64,000 nucleotides of DNA from Pomacea canaliculata (GCF_003073045.1 NC_037598.1:25543822-25607821), one strand, 5' to 3'. Positions 11,604-24,146 are shown, counted from the stretch's first letter. Notes: a model not told the origin generated them from the letters alone. Numbers and translations are program-made.

Positions 11604-14600
11604 TCAAAAGACCGGTCGGAAGCATGTTTGGAGATAGGCGTTCCAGGAGAACCTGAAAGGACACGTATTAATATATGCGTTTCCACGATTGTCGCACTGT
11701 ATAAACTGGTTTTGTGCAATGTACGGGAAATATAAGTGGCCAGCTGAGATGGCTGCAGAAGTACAAGGGTTGGGGTCGAGAGGGATTGCCCCAAAATGAC
11801 CACTGCCACCTTGGGTGTCATAAACGCAAGAAAGAACGCTCATGTCCCACACTCGAGGAGATGGACATGATATGATGTTCTCGCTGCCTGTGTTGGGGTC
11901 GCACTCTATGTACTTTGTGTTGTCGCCGTCAACTTTGAAGTAGAGGTAACCCCGTGCCATGCCTTCAGCCGTGCAGTGGTTGTTCACAGGCTGCAAGCAG
12001 AAACATGTTTATACATTACTAAATATGGTCACATGTTTGCCAAAGCTGTACGTTAAGAGCAACGGAAACCAAGGCTTGGTGTGAGCGTTTGAAAGATTAA
12101 AGCTTTGGGAACATGTCCAAACTCGATTACTATATTCACCAACACTAAGAGAACTTAAGGCACTTAGGAAATTTCAAGTTTCAGTACTTTTATCTTATTA
12201 AAAATGGCGATCTTATTTTTTTTTAATCTGATGGAGATGGGACGACCAAGACTTAGAGGATACGGATTTCTTTGTGTGTGAGAGATAGAGAAAGAAAGGG
12301 GGGATATGGAATTTGTGTTGTAAATGCCTGCAGACTAGAGTTTCAGTTTGTGAAAACTTGTAGTTTAATATACATGTAGCACAGAATTAAAGTCAGACTT
12401 GCTGTTGCTTCAGAAATTTCACAATTATGCGTTGCAACAATTGGAGTTGAACATCCACAGGTTTTTTAATGCAAGATTTGGGGGAAGTGACATGAGAAAA
12501 GTACCTTAATCATGTCAGGGTGGTAAAAGAGATGATTAGGTTTCATTTAAGATTAAAATCAGTTGAAAGTTTATATTGTGTAAGGCAGAGAAGACATTTG
12601 AAAACTGATTGTGACTGTGACAGTGTTGCACAACCTTGTCATTTTGTAGCTAGCATTTCTGTCTTAGTTTTGTAACTGAGCACACTTCCCGACTGTAATT
12701 TCGCACTGATATTAAGTTAGTCTTTGTCATTGTTAAGAAAATGCCACCTGTGGAGTTGGAGCCGGGGTAACCGGGGACGTGGAGGACGGTTGGCATCTGC
12801 TGGCCGAAAAGACGAACTCTGAAAATGAAAAAAAAATTATTTGACAGCTAGACCTGAACAGTCGGCCAGCGAGTAAAGGCGATAGACTGTGCCAAATGCA
12901 CATCATCAACAGTTTCGTCCCCATATAATCACATGGTGGCAGTTTCATTATTTACCTAGCGAGACCTACCACAAAACACCAAATCCAAATAAGGCGAAGC
13001 CGGGACTTTACCTTGGCATGATTCCTGAGAGCGAAACAAAGTACGGTTTAGTGGGGAAGAAACACTGGTTCATGTTACAAAATCTACCTCCCATACAACG
13101 GATCAATTCCCCATTGCTGATCATCGATTATTGACTTTCTTGCGATGTGATATGCGGTCTTCCCGGTAGATGTGAGCGGTCCAGTGGCGCAACGGTTATC
13201 GCCTGTCACTAATGCAGTGAAGATTGACTTCCTTGGGTTCAGATCTTGCCTCGGGCACGCTGTTCTTTCTCTGCATGCAGCATCTGTTTACATTGCTGGC
13301 TGCTTAGCTGTGATATAGCTTTAGCTGCTGGCTCGGCGTAAAATACCAATTTCTTCCCTCCCTCTCTCGATAGACGCTGTAAGTATTCAGTTCACGCATC
13401 AAAATATCGGAAGTTCAGTTACAATAGAAACAGTAAAGTAGATTTTTTTTAATGCATCGTTTGGTCAACGTCCACATTGGTCCTGTTAAGAAGAGCCTTT
13501 ACAGATTGACAAATAAATTCCTGTCTAACCCTCAGGGTATGTATAAGGGAGGCTCGAGACTCGGCCTTTCACTGACCTTGACACGGGGGGCACTGGACGA
13601 TGTACATGTTGTTGTAGACGTCACACTGCAGGTACTTTTTGTGGTCAGTGGGATGAGGGAAGAACACCATCCCCCTCGGGTTGCTGGCGCAGACGTTGGG
13701 AACATCAATGTAGGTGTCTGTGCAACAAGGTTTAGTACTCCATCAGTACAGCAGCTTTAGTGACTGTTTCAAGTACATCATCTTTGAGAACACTTCTAAT
13801 TCTGAGTGAGTCTTTAATAGAAAGAACAAAATAATTCCAACGAGTGTTGGCATTCTAAAATACTGTTTATTGTGAAACTCTAAACGTACTTGCTATGCTG
13901 CAAGGACGGGCGAGTGAAGAAATGCATCAATAATAATTTAAAAGCCAATGGTACTCCCCTAATCTTTCGGTCCTGGGGGAGTGAGGCGTTAGAGACAGCG
14001 TTCTTCACTTTTCTGGCCAACTTTTTTGTAAGGGTGGATCTCAGTCTTTCCTTCGTTTACATTCCCCAACCCGCGAGGTAAAGGTCGCCCTTTCTTAGGT
14101 CGTTGCTGGGAGGGTGAGGCATGAAAGTCCACGGTGTTCTGGCTGGGGGGATGGGGACAGGTTTTTGTGAGGGCAGTACCCATCACCTTTCTCTGCTTTA
14201 GCTTTGCCCCACCCCGCAATGGAGCCAAGTATCCTTTTCTGGGGTAGGTTAGAAGTGACACACGAACAGGATGCGGGTGGCAGTTCTCTTACCACTTACT
14301 ATCCACTTCCTCATACCCCATGGGTAATCTGAGGAAGGGGATCGGGTGAGACAGCTGGATTATACGGGTATCGAACGCTCGAGTTCGGACACCATTACTC
14401 TAAGCGATCGGCTAAGCCGCTAAACGAATGCATCAAGACCCAGGAATTATTCTTTCTTCGTTTCCTTTCCGTCATATGTCTCTGTTTCTGATTCAATCTT
14501 TCTTTCCATTTCACATCTACACTGAAATCACGGTTCTTTCAACAAAGGCGTAATTAAGCTGTTTCGGCAGTTGATTAGTAATGTGCTTACCTTGACATGG

Positions 14601-15186
14601 TGCATCTCTCTTTTCTGTGAATGAAATAAAAAAAAATAAAAGTATAAATCAGACTAAAAGTTCAACTTTTTGTAGCAAAAGTCGAATAGCTTTTTTTTGA
14701 GAAAAAACAAAACACAAATACAATGTTTTGGTATCGGAGATAAGCTTTACACGAGACAGACGCATACAAATGTCGTGTGTATGTTAGAGAGAAGAAACAG
14801 TTTACGGAGAATGAATTGGGAAAGAAGAAAAGTATAAAGGGAGACTGCCGTTACTGAAGCAGGGGAAAAAAAAACAACAAAAAAGACAACATTTACTATG
14901 AAGATGACGACGACGATGACAGCATAGCTTCAGATCATTCAAACAAATATGAACAAATTAACAAGTTAATGAAAATTTTTTTGTCATTTTAATGTAACAA
15001 ACTGCATGGCTAAACTTGCTGCTGACAGACACACAATGGAGGTCTGGGGATGGGACTAGAGATACAACGCACACCGCATAATGTTGTCGTATTTTACAGT
15101 TTGTTTTTCATGAAAGACTTACCCCTGGCTGGCACAGCAAGGGACAGAGGCAGGAGCAGCACCAGACCCAACACTAGATGGTTCAT
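11604..15186 (-). CDS. Secreted peritrophin-like chitin-binding protein, paralogue A
   Basis: The inferred role is a secreted chitin-binding protein of an extracellular chitinous matrix such as shell, gut lining or radula. There are five exons: 15123-15186, 14591-14614, 13577-13717, 12748-12818 and 11604-11990. They sum to 687 nt, or 228 residues. Exon 1 is a signal peptide (MNHLVLGLVLLLPLSLAVPA). Exon 2 adds a dibasic EKRDAPC segment. Exons 3-4 encode a first CBM14-like domain (FFPHPTDHKKYLQCD) followed by a Ser/Thr/Pro linker ending TPAPTPQ. Exon 5 holds two further domains, with the cores YIECD and FIQCD and the conserved W in RVWDM and SWNAY. Domains 2 and 3 carry four cysteines rather than the six usual in arthropod peritrophin-A. 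Domain 1 has F where W is expected. Phases 1, 1, 1, 0 match paralogue B exactly. The family call is by motif pattern; the tissue is unknown. Confidence 0.88.
13176..13372 (+). repeat. tRNA-derived SINE
   Basis: An A box (TGGCGCAACGG, about 13185) and a B box (GGTTCAGATCT, about 13236) lie about 50 bp apart, as in a tRNA gene. The fold and the continuation are not a functional tRNA. A body follows that ends GGCTCGGCGTAAAATACCAA and a C/T-rich tail. It sits in intron 3 of chitin-binding gene A. Confidence 0.75.
14095..14430 (-). repeat. tRNA-derived SINE
   Basis: On the minus strand the head reads TTTAGCGGCTTAGCCGATCG and then a perfect B box GTTCGATACCC (14366-14376). The body runs left and includes GATGGGTACTGCCCTCACA, which is shared in slightly diverged form with the SINE at 21465-21680. 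It lies in intron 2 of chitin-binding gene A. Confidence 0.7.
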
Positions 15187-15284
15187 CGTGACAAGACTTC
15201 CAGAGAGCTTTCCTGTTTTGTGCAGTCGTTGTGTGTGATCCTCACGCTCTGCCGACTGGGTGGGTCTTTACGGGTGGGCTCGCA

Positions 15285-15293
15285 CTTTTATAG
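15285..15293 (-). promoter_or_regulatory. TATA box of chitin-binding gene A
   Basis: CTATAAAAG on the minus strand has its upstream edge 107 bp before the ATG. Paralogue B has a TATA element at nearly the same distance, which supports both. A TATA-type promoter fits a regulated, tissue-specific gene. Confidence 0.75.
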
Positions 15294-16510
15294 CCACTAC
15301 CACGCCCACCCGTCGGTCGGTTATCAACATTAACCTAACCTTTACATTCTCTTATCACTACAGCCTGAGAAAAAAACGAGAGGGGTTATAACCGTGCCAG
15401 AATGAACGTTGACAAATGAAAGGTTAAAGGAAATAAGACTCGTACACCTTTAACTTATTTATTCGCCATGTTGCTCTCATTCTGGACACCTTGCCTCCAG
15501 CCTTTTTTCTACCATCATTTGTATACAGGTAAAACATCATCATCATAGCGGCAGTAGTAGCAGCAACAACAGCACAACAAACAATGACAATGATCAACTT
15601 TATTTGTCTCAGTGGGCAATATGAAGATGGGAAGGTGCTCTAGTTACAAAGTCAAAAGAAAAGTAAGAATAATGTTCGTTGCACTTAGTCTCCATTCCAT
15701 TCCTTTGATGAAACTGGTTCTCCAGGCTAATCGTTTACTCGTTTATTTAATTTCGTTTAATGTTTGAGGCAACTACTGTCGCTTCGAGAGCTTTGAAGAG
15801 GTTACAAAGAAACATCTTATGGGAACAGCTGCAGGATAGTGTGACTCGACGAGTGGCATGCAATGCATTAAATAACTTTAACCTGAATGTAACGAACGAA
15901 AACAGCTTCAAAATTTCTTTCAAAGCGACCCCGGTGTCAGAGTGACAGATGACTGTTTACTCAAGTAAACAAGCCTTTGAGATCCAGATAACAACAAACT
16001 CCATGACAAGTTTCTGTCTAACGGGGTTGGGGTTCAGGGTCTGCTATCAATCGCAAAAATAATTTTGAAGGGAAACGAAATCATTTATTGTTCTTAGCGA
16101 CAAGTGAGGAGATTGAAGATGAAATGAAATGTGAGAACCGTTGACAAGCGCTTCAGCCGCATTGCTGGAGCTCTACTTGTTGTGAAGACGATACATGGAG
16201 ACATTGTCCCTTGCTGTCATGTTGCTGGGATACAGGTAAATGTCGAGATAATTTATTGTGGAAGTGTCGAGTCTGTGCACACTCTGTGTTTTTAGTAGCA
16301 TTAACGAACACTCTCAGTTTAAAGTTTGGGACCCAAAAAAGAGGTTCTGTTGTAAACTTGAGGTGAGGTTTTGGTCTCTGATAAGCTTTCTAGTCTGTTG
16401 TTTGCATTCTTTATTCTTTTTGTTCATCATTCACGCACTCATGTCGTGTGCATGCGCGCGCGAGTGTGTAGTTTGTTTTTCTTTGCGTTTTCTGTATAAT
16501 TGATTTTATT
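15294..16510. other. Intergenic region between the two chitin-binding genes
   Basis: No exon is recognised on either strand. It contains an AGC/AAC-rich run near 15555-15590 and otherwise AT-rich unique-looking sequence. It must hold upstream control sequence of gene A and possibly the 3' end of gene B. Confidence 0.45.
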
Positions 16511-16514
16511 CTTC

Positions 16515-16566
<52 letters not shown>
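16515..16566. repeat. (TTG)n trinucleotide microsatellite
   Basis: This is an uninterrupted TTG repeat of about 17 units. The poly-Asn and poly-Thr frames that cross it are artefacts of the repeat. Confidence 0.95.
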
Positions 16567-16992
16567 ATCTGGTTGGCTGATTGTGATCTGAGAAGTAAAC
16601 AATCATAGTTTTAATGCTCAATAGAAACCAAACGACAGACAAATCCAATATAAGTCATGCTTCTTTTTCTTTAATAACACGGACATCGTTGTAACAAATC
16701 AGATACAATGTAAAGATTCTGCGTCTTTCTTCGTCTGAGTTTTCAAGTATGCTCAACATGAGGACAAGAATAAGATATAACAGATACTAAAAATAGGATG
16801 GTCTCGTTCGTTGGATATTCCAATATATTGCAGTTACCTAGGGAGTTAGCTACTTGAACATACTGTTTTAATAAATGATCAATCTGTTTGACCAGAGGAT
16901 CAAGAAATCCGAAAGAAAGGTAAGAGACATGCTGGTTACTTTTGAAAATACAGTCACTTTCACTGTGTTCTACCGGGATCTTTTCAGAAAGT

Positions 16993-19900
16993 TCAAGGGA
17001 AAGGATCGTAGCAGGTGACAAGCTTGGCGTTCCAGAGGTAACCTTTGGGGCAGGACATGACGTAAGCTTTACCCCAGAGGTCGCATTGAATGAATTTTTC
17101 AGGCTGGGGATGTGGGAAGTAGAAGTGACCTGCACTAATGGCATTCTGTGTGCAGGGGCTGTCCCCGGCACCATTAATGTTGGGGTCAGTGATGATGCCA
17201 GAGCTTCCTTCACCCGAGTGGCCTTGGCTGGAGTCGAGCAGGAAGGCCTCATACGGGTAGACACACGTTATGACCTTTTGTTCCCAGACAAGATCTGTTG
17301 GACAGTTCATGATGCTTGGGTTGCCAACAAGATCGCATTTGACGAACTTGGTCCGGTCGCCAGCCACAGGGTAGTACTCTTGCCCCTTTACTGTACATGG
17401 GTTAGCGCCTGAAGACTGCTTGAACAGATGGGCAAGAACACAAACACACATAATCATAAACGCACCCACGTACACTCACATACACATCGTCGTCATCGTC
17501 GTCGTCATCCTCCCAAGCCCCTTACTTTTGTGCCTCCGTAAAGCACCTCGCTACACAAAAACATGAAGACAGGAGGAAGTAAGCTGGAGTCAAATGACTG
17601 ACATTCGACATTGGTCTGACACTGACCAACGACGGTCAGTGGGGACTCTTCAACAGTGTGACAGTGTCTTATGACAAACGTTTGTTGTGAAGGGGGTGTG
17701 AGGGTAGAAATGGCCATAGCCAGTGGTTGTAGGAGCAGCGTCAGTGAAGAAGTGAGTCAAACCCACCCACCCCCCGATATTACCTCCCTTAAAATAACGG
17801 TTAACGTTTCTGCTAAGCAGCTGCTGAGAAGGCAAGGGGAGTAATCCAACCTGGCAGTAGCAACTTCCACCGTTACCGCTCTACCCACAAGTTTACAGTA
17901 TCCATTTTTTCTGAATACAGATTTTTTTTAAAATTAAAAAGAACAAGATTTATATGTCTTCAGTCCTTGATTTTGACATATCTGCACCCGCATTTAAAAG
18001 ACAAATTAACGCAAACAAGTGCCTGGCTGTGCCTACAAAAACTCTAATAGAAGGAAATTCAAACAACCTACTAACCGTTTCCACTTCATCCAAACACTTA
18101 CCTCACCCCCTCCCCAGCAACACTGGCAGGTCATGCTAAGTAAATCAAACGCTCACCTCTCCGATGATGGGAAGAATTACTGGCTTAGTCGTAGCAGACG
18201 GGACTTCTGAGACTGAATGTGGTTGGCAGCTGTTGCTCGATACCACGAAGACTGAAATGCAGTTCAAGACTGAGTGATTTACTGTCACTGATAAACATGA
18301 CCCCCTAGAACCCTGATATGTCACAGACCAGACTGTGGTGTATGTACCTCAGCTATTACTGCCACCCTCATCTCCCACCCCAACACACACGCTCACTGCT
18401 TGAATGCCAGTGTTTCACCACCAATATCTACTAAAATAAACAGTAGACTGTTGTTGAGGTGTAAGTGTAGTATTCAATTCATAAATAAGTCAGATGTCCC
18501 TTTAACGGTGATGCAAAGTTATGACTTGTTTACATCGTTAAACTAAAGTGACGAAACAAAAATAGAGAAATGATAGAAAGAAAAAGAAAATATCAAGCAG
18601 AATGAGCACCGAACGGGAAAGTAAAGGCGACAGGAGATATTTTCTCTCATTTTCTTGTTATAACACTGATTCACCCTACTACAAACATTGCCAATGACAA
18701 CTAGGAAGAGATTAGTTTTGAGAGAGAAAGAAAAATAAGGTATGTGCCCTCAGGTGACGTTCCTACCTTCGCCAGCAGGACACTGGATGACGTACATCCG
18801 GCCATACACATCGCACTGCAGGAACTTGGTGACGTCCGAGGGATGCGCAAAGTACACTTGACTGAACGGGTTCTTCAAGCAGATGTTGGGAACATTCTCG
18901 AAGGCGTCTAAAAAAAATAAGTACTTATGAGTTATTTCATTTACTTCAGCAGAAGATCTGCTTGAATGCATTTTTAATTATCCAAAAAATCGGAAAGACG
19001 TTAATGATTCCAGTTTGGTTTTTAAAGAGGCCGTGGAGATGAGGGTAGCAAGCAAATATCTTATCTGATCTTATAACACATTCAACAATATACGAACTGA
19101 TTGCTTAGCTTAGTATGTAATTTCATCTATATTTTTATATTGGCTGATTATCTGCTATATTGTCTTTTTATTTTCAAGATACAAGAAGTCGTACTTACCT
19201 ACACAAGCTGTTTGTCGGTCTTCTGAAAAAACAAGATAAGCACTTTATTACAGTTCATTATTCTCTTGTTTATGCTCAGAAGAATCATAATACACCAATT
19301 TGAACAGCCAAGTTTTATATATATATATGTAGAAGACTGTACGCCAGTTATTTATTTAAACTCAAAAATAAAAATTCAACACACAAAAGCCCCCACCAAC
19401 ATACACCAAAAAAAAAAATCAACAACAGGGGAAAGTCAGAGACGCGCATCAAAGCTTGGGACCCTCTCCAAGGACGGCAGCTCCACCCCAGATATCCGCA
19501 TCAAGATCGTGACAACAACAGCGGCAATGGCTAGACTAGATAGGATATGGCATAGCCATAAGATAAGGTTTACTACCAAGTACAAGCTGTACAAATCCCT
19601 GGTAGTGCCGATCCTGCTGTACGGATGTGACAAGTGGACTCTGCTCGCCGAGACGGAAAGGAGAATCCAGGCATTGGACAACAAGTGGCTGAGGAGGCTG
19701 CTCCGGATCTCATACAGAAAACATAGAACCAATGGCTTTGTACAAAACAAGATGGCCACACTCGTAGGAACTAGGAACATTTACTTTCAACAGTCAAGTG
19801 ACGTAAGCTGGTCATCTTTGGTCATGTGACCTGGAACGACACCTTGTGGAAGTCTGTCCTTCAAGACACCATAGAGGGTGGCTGACGCCGCGGTGACCAG

Positions 19901-20242
19901 AGGAAGAACTGACTTACGGAGGTCAAAGACTGGACTGGTCGACCTGTACAGGACCTGCTGACTATCGCCCACAATAGACAAGATGGCGGCCTGTCAGCTG
20001 CTACGTTTATCCATGTGATCCCCCCAACCACGGGTCGTGGTCAAGGGACGACTGACTGACGCAATGCACTGACAACATAAGCCATAACACCGCCATCTGG
20101 AAATCTTGACCCTAAACAAAACAACAAAAAGTGTTCACAAGTAATATAACAAGCACGAGGAGATGGACAAATCAAGTTAACCTCTAGTTGGCACAGCCAA
20201 AGCCAGCCCCAGGACACTTGCGAACACCAGCAGGGTCTTCAT
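16993..20242 (-). CDS. Secreted peritrophin-like chitin-binding protein, paralogue B
   Basis: This is a tandem paralogue of gene A with the same exon plan: 20182-20242, 19199-19222, 18767-18907, 18157-18251 and 16993-17415. The exons sum to 744 nt, or 247 residues. Exon 1 is a signal peptide (MKTLLVFASVLGLALAVPT). The 24-nt second exon and the 141-nt third exon have exactly the lengths found in gene A. Domain 1 is centred on YFAHPSDVTKFLQCD and is followed by the linker CQPHSVSEVPSATTKP. Exon 5 carries two four-cysteine domains, with cores KFVKCD and KFIQCD and tryptophans in DLVWEQ and YLWNAK. The spacer between them is longer than in A and rich in Ser and Gly. The first donor, GTTAAC, is weak. 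Intron 1 hosts an RTE-type LINE. The product is probably secreted and binds chitin. Confidence 0.87.
19430..20070 (+). mobile_element. 5'-truncated RTE-clade LINE 3' end
   Basis: The plus strand reads the RT C-terminal region typical of RTE LINEs. The order is LSKDGSSTPDIRIKI, AAMARLDRIWHSHKI, YKLYKSLVVPILLYGC and ETERRIQALDNKWLRRLLRI. A shifted continuation then resembles FGHVTWNDTLWK, WTGRPVQDLLT and NRQDGGLSA. The remnant ends near the GTGGTCAAGGGACGACTGAC tail. It is inserted in intron 1 of chitin-binding gene B, antisense to the host gene. Few changes separate it from a family consensus, so it may be moderately young. Confidence 0.82.
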
Positions 20243-20345
20243 CGTGACAGCAGTGACGGTTGCAGAAGTCGTGGTCAGTACCCAGGTGAAAGCAAGCTTC
20301 AGGGGTCTGTCGCAAGGTTTGCCTTGAGGTGAGTCTGGCAGGCCC

Positions 20346-20352
20346 CTATATA
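20346..20352 (-). promoter_or_regulatory. TATA box of chitin-binding gene B
   Basis: TATATAG on the minus strand has its upstream edge 110 bp before the ATG. The spacing is nearly the same as in gene A, so promoter architecture was conserved after the duplication. Confidence 0.7.
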
Positions 20353-20823
20353 TCGGACCGTCCAACGCGCGTTATCTCTCTTGACGAAACTAATTACTGG
20401 TTTGTCGTCGAACTGTTGTAGGTGTGTCAAAGATGCTTCGGATGTGGAGAAGGTGTGTAAGAGTGATTGCGGAAGAAACTGAGATAAGATTTGTGGGCAA
20501 AACCGTGTGTGTGTGTGTGTGTGTGGGGGAGTCTAAGTGTTATCTGTGCTTGATGTGGTCTTTTTCACATTTTACTTTCTACTATAATCCCTTACAGTAT
20601 TTATTCTAGCCAAAGTATTTTTAATTATCTACATACTATATGAATATTTACTTAAATACACTCCATTACACAGGAAAGTTTCAGCGTCAAACACTGGTTC
20701 AACAGATATGTTATGGTTCGATCAGGGTATTCCTTCCAAAACTATGTACGTTTCCTTTTGCACCTCGAACGCGAGTACTTTTACTTAATTTTAAAAATAG
20801 TTTTTTCTAGCAACAACCACATC

Positions 20824-20826
20824 AAC

Positions 20827-20861
<35 letters not shown>
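20824..20861. repeat. (CAA)n trinucleotide microsatellite
   Basis: About eleven CAA units with one early interruption. No gene crosses it. Confidence 0.9.
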
Positions 20862-20862
<1 letters not shown>

Positions 20863-21464
20863 AAGGACAAGAAATAAAAAAATAAATGAAAGCTTTCTTT
20901 GAATTCACTTTGAGCTCCATGGTATAAGGATAGTTCTTCTGCCATCTTTACTTAGTACTAAACATTATAAAAACAGAATAAAAAGGTTGAAAATGTTATC
21001 AAGAAATTGGATGTAGTTGATTGGAGTCGTTAGACGTCCACATTTCAGTGGAACCCCAGACTGATGAGGAACAGGATGGATTGTCTGGCGAGACTGAGTC
21101 ACCAGGCATCAGTTTTATGGGAGCCCGACGTCAGCAGCTGCCATTAGCCAGTGGCCAGCAACCAGAGTACGCAGAGCGAGGTTTGGTTAGGTGGGTGAGA
21201 GCTTTCTGATGGCCGGTAAATAGGAGGAAGCTAGGAAGGGCACGCTGAAAGTATCTTACACATGAAGAGGTTGAAAAGAAGAGCGATAAGATGACGGAAG
21301 AAACTTGACAATGATCTGTCATTACCGAAAAAAAAATCTAACGTTCCAGAACACTTTAGTCGCACTAGAACTTACCTCACCTACTCATGACCGAAGCTGA
21401 ACTGACTAGCAAGTCCTATACTGCTACGACTTAATGTGCACTGACTGTGAAAAAAAACTTTTTT

Positions 21465-21680
21465 TAAGGTCCTTGTGGAGTGAGGTGGTAAAAACCTCAC
21501 ATTTTCGGAGCCAGATTATGTGAGGGCAGTGTCCATCTCCCCTTTCCCGGTGCCTTACTTTCCAAGGTACCCATTCCCACCAGCTGAGTCGACTGGGGGA
21601 GAGGTTGCGCCACATGGATATTGAACTAAGTGCCTTTCAGTTCGTAAGCCAGTGACTATATCCACTGAGAAAGTCATGTC
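21465..21680 (-). repeat. tRNA-derived SINE
   Basis: On the minus strand a tRNA-like head (TCAGTGGATATAGTCACTGG) is followed by a degenerate B box (AGTTCAATATCC). The body contains GTCGACTCAGCTGGTGGGAA and, further on, GATGGACACTGCCCTCACAT. The last piece also occurs in the SINE at 14095-14430, so the two share a body module under different heads. Confidence 0.65.
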
Positions 21681-24146
21681 GGATGATGTAAAAAGAAGTG
21701 ACTAAAGATGCAGGCACTCAGACTACGAGAATATACTTTTATGCAGATTCGTGACTTTGTTAATGAAGTGCGTTGTAACTATTCGTGTTTTTGCTTTTAT
21801 TAGCACTCTGCATCTTCTGGTTCAATTGTACTTAAAAGCAACTGCACAGAATTATTTAGCGACTTCTGGCATAGCTTGACAAGATCTGTCAGCCCTGAAT
21901 TCATAAAATAAAAACCCGAGTGATGGCTTTTTCTTTTCACAGTCTTCGTCGCCCATCCCGTTCCCCTCGGCAGTTGGAGGACTGCAGTTGCACCATGGAT
22001 GTGTAAACAAGTTCGTGGTTGCACTAGGAAGTAATGATCGAGAGGACTTCATTGTTATCACCATCCTATGGCAGCATTCATCAGTTTCCATAGCGTCCCG
22101 CGCAAACCGGAATCCCGGACGTAGGCGTGCCAATGACTTTAGATGAACCATGAAATGAAGCAGATAATAGGGATATTTTAGTTTGTTTGTGTTTGTGTTT
22201 GTGTTTGTGTGTGCTCGGAAGTCAAGCAGACAAAGTTTAGAGCATGTGAGAGACAGATGAAAGTTTCTCGATCGAGAAAGCTGGAGACACCTAGTTTCGT
22301 TACTAAATACATTCTCAAGTTTCAAGTATGAGCAGAGCAACAAGTCAAGGGTCAGACACGTGAGATTCTTCTAACGCGGGAGCTAGTATATACATATAAG
22401 GGATCGTCATGGGTCAACATTCTCATTAGTGCACTGTCGCATTCTGGAAAACATCAACGCCCTGCCAGACAAGGAAGATAAATTGCCTCCAACATCTACA
22501 CAAGATACTGGTGGAAGCTGCAACCTCTGGTCTAAAAATATTTAGTTACATATGAGTGGTGGCAAACAGCTGCTTTGACAGGGAGTATGGAAACAGGATG
22601 ACCGCCAGTTGCCTGATAGAGGTTTATAGCTTTACAAGGAACTTAGATTTGTTATATGGTTACAGGTTAGTGTCCTCGATATATCACAGCCTTTTTGTGG
22701 GAAACCTTCCACAAAATGATGATGGGCTATCGCAGACATTATTTACTGCTCAGAACGCTGCAACATACAGTATTTTATTGTGATGAGTTTAAGGGTGGGC
22801 ATAAAGAAGTGGGGACTAAAGAAACAAATGGAAAAACTATTTGTACATGCGTTACTTGATATCTCTCTATATATATATTTGTGTTTTTAAAAAAAAAATG
22901 TGAAATGGAAACAGGATTCAGATAACCATAAGCTATCTGCCACATGTTTGTAAACAATCATAAGATGTGAGGAGATGTGTACAAATAAACCCAACATCAT
23001 GACCCCACATAAAATAATACGTACAGACTCTTCACATGACCTCTGCTGATCTAACCACCACCACCCCCCAAAAAATTGTCTGTTTATATAAGCAAGAATA
23101 AGAAAATAATAAAATTATTAATTTTCATGAACTTTAAAAAGAACAAAGGCATAAGTTATATCATTTATTAAATGCCTCATATTTTCTAGAAATGTATATT
23201 GCAGACATCTTGGATAAACTGAAGTATAAAAGAGCGGTACATTTGTAAACAGAGAACACACACTCACATAACATGAAGTACATGTGTGTGAAATATAGGC
23301 CACACCTACTTATAAGCATGCCCAGAATTTAATGAGCTTATCAATCAAGAACTTGGGAAGGCACCATCATCTTATGGTAAGTATGATCAAAGCTTGAGGC
23401 CTGCTCAGCTCATGGTGGAGAAAATAAACCACTGATCACGTTGGAGATGGATGCCTGATTAATAACAGAAGGTAAATCATGGTGGAAGGAGAAGATAAGA
23501 TCTGTCCTTGATACAGCGAACTATTTACAGTTCTAACAGCCACTTTATAGACCTTTTCTAAATGACAAGAGCAGTCTGTTTATTTCTCCAGACCAGTGGA
23601 TATGAAAACATCACAGTAATTTTTACTGTTTTATTCTACTGAAAATTAACAGCAAATACTTTCTTTGATAATCACTGGTTGAAAATAATTTATTGTTTTT
23701 AATGCATATGTGTGCTTGAAAATTTAACTTCACACTGGGTTATACAGCACAATGATCAGAACTATTATGAACATTTAAAAACCACAAAAATCATTTTTTA
23801 ACACAACTGTAATAATAATCAAACAAGGTTCAATAGTTTATGTCCATGTTGACTTCCCTGTATCATAGTTTTGTGCGATCTTTTCTACTCCAAAGTAAAC
23901 ACATAGATCTATATAGAATATCTAAAATCCTTTCACTCCATTGCTCTTTCAACCCCATAAATGTAAATGCATGCATGTGCACTTATATTCCATATATATA
24001 TATTACTCAGTTCTTTTCTAGTTAAGAAATCCCACAAATAAAATTTAAAATTACCATGTCACAAATAACCATGTCACTGCTCCTTGCTCAGAAATAATCA
24101 CAAAGAAATTCAGTCTTTCTTTAAATGCCAGATTATTAACTTCAGA

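Larger units (their letters stand above)
20353..24146. other. Gene-poor gap between chitin-binding gene B and the TBK1-like gene
   Basis: No coding exon is recognised. The gap contains a GT microsatellite (about 20504-20525), a CAA trinucleotide run (about 20824-20861), the SINE at 21465-21680 and a GTTT/GTGTTT run near 22185-22212. The right end should include the 3' UTR of the kinase gene. Confidence 0.5.

Noticed and set aside
11546-11821. 91-codon minus-strand open frame
   Set aside because: It is an alternative frame over the last exon of chitin-binding gene A.
13176-13260. Possible tRNA gene with good A and B boxes
   Set aside because: The cloverleaf does not close, and a SINE body and tail follow directly, so it is a SINE head.
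16439-16648. Poly-Asn and poly-Thr frames
   Set aside because: They arise from translation of the TTG microsatellite.
16942-17412. 156-codon plus-strand open frame
   Set aside because: It is exactly antisense to exon 5 of chitin-binding gene B, which has clear domain structure. The plus frame has none.
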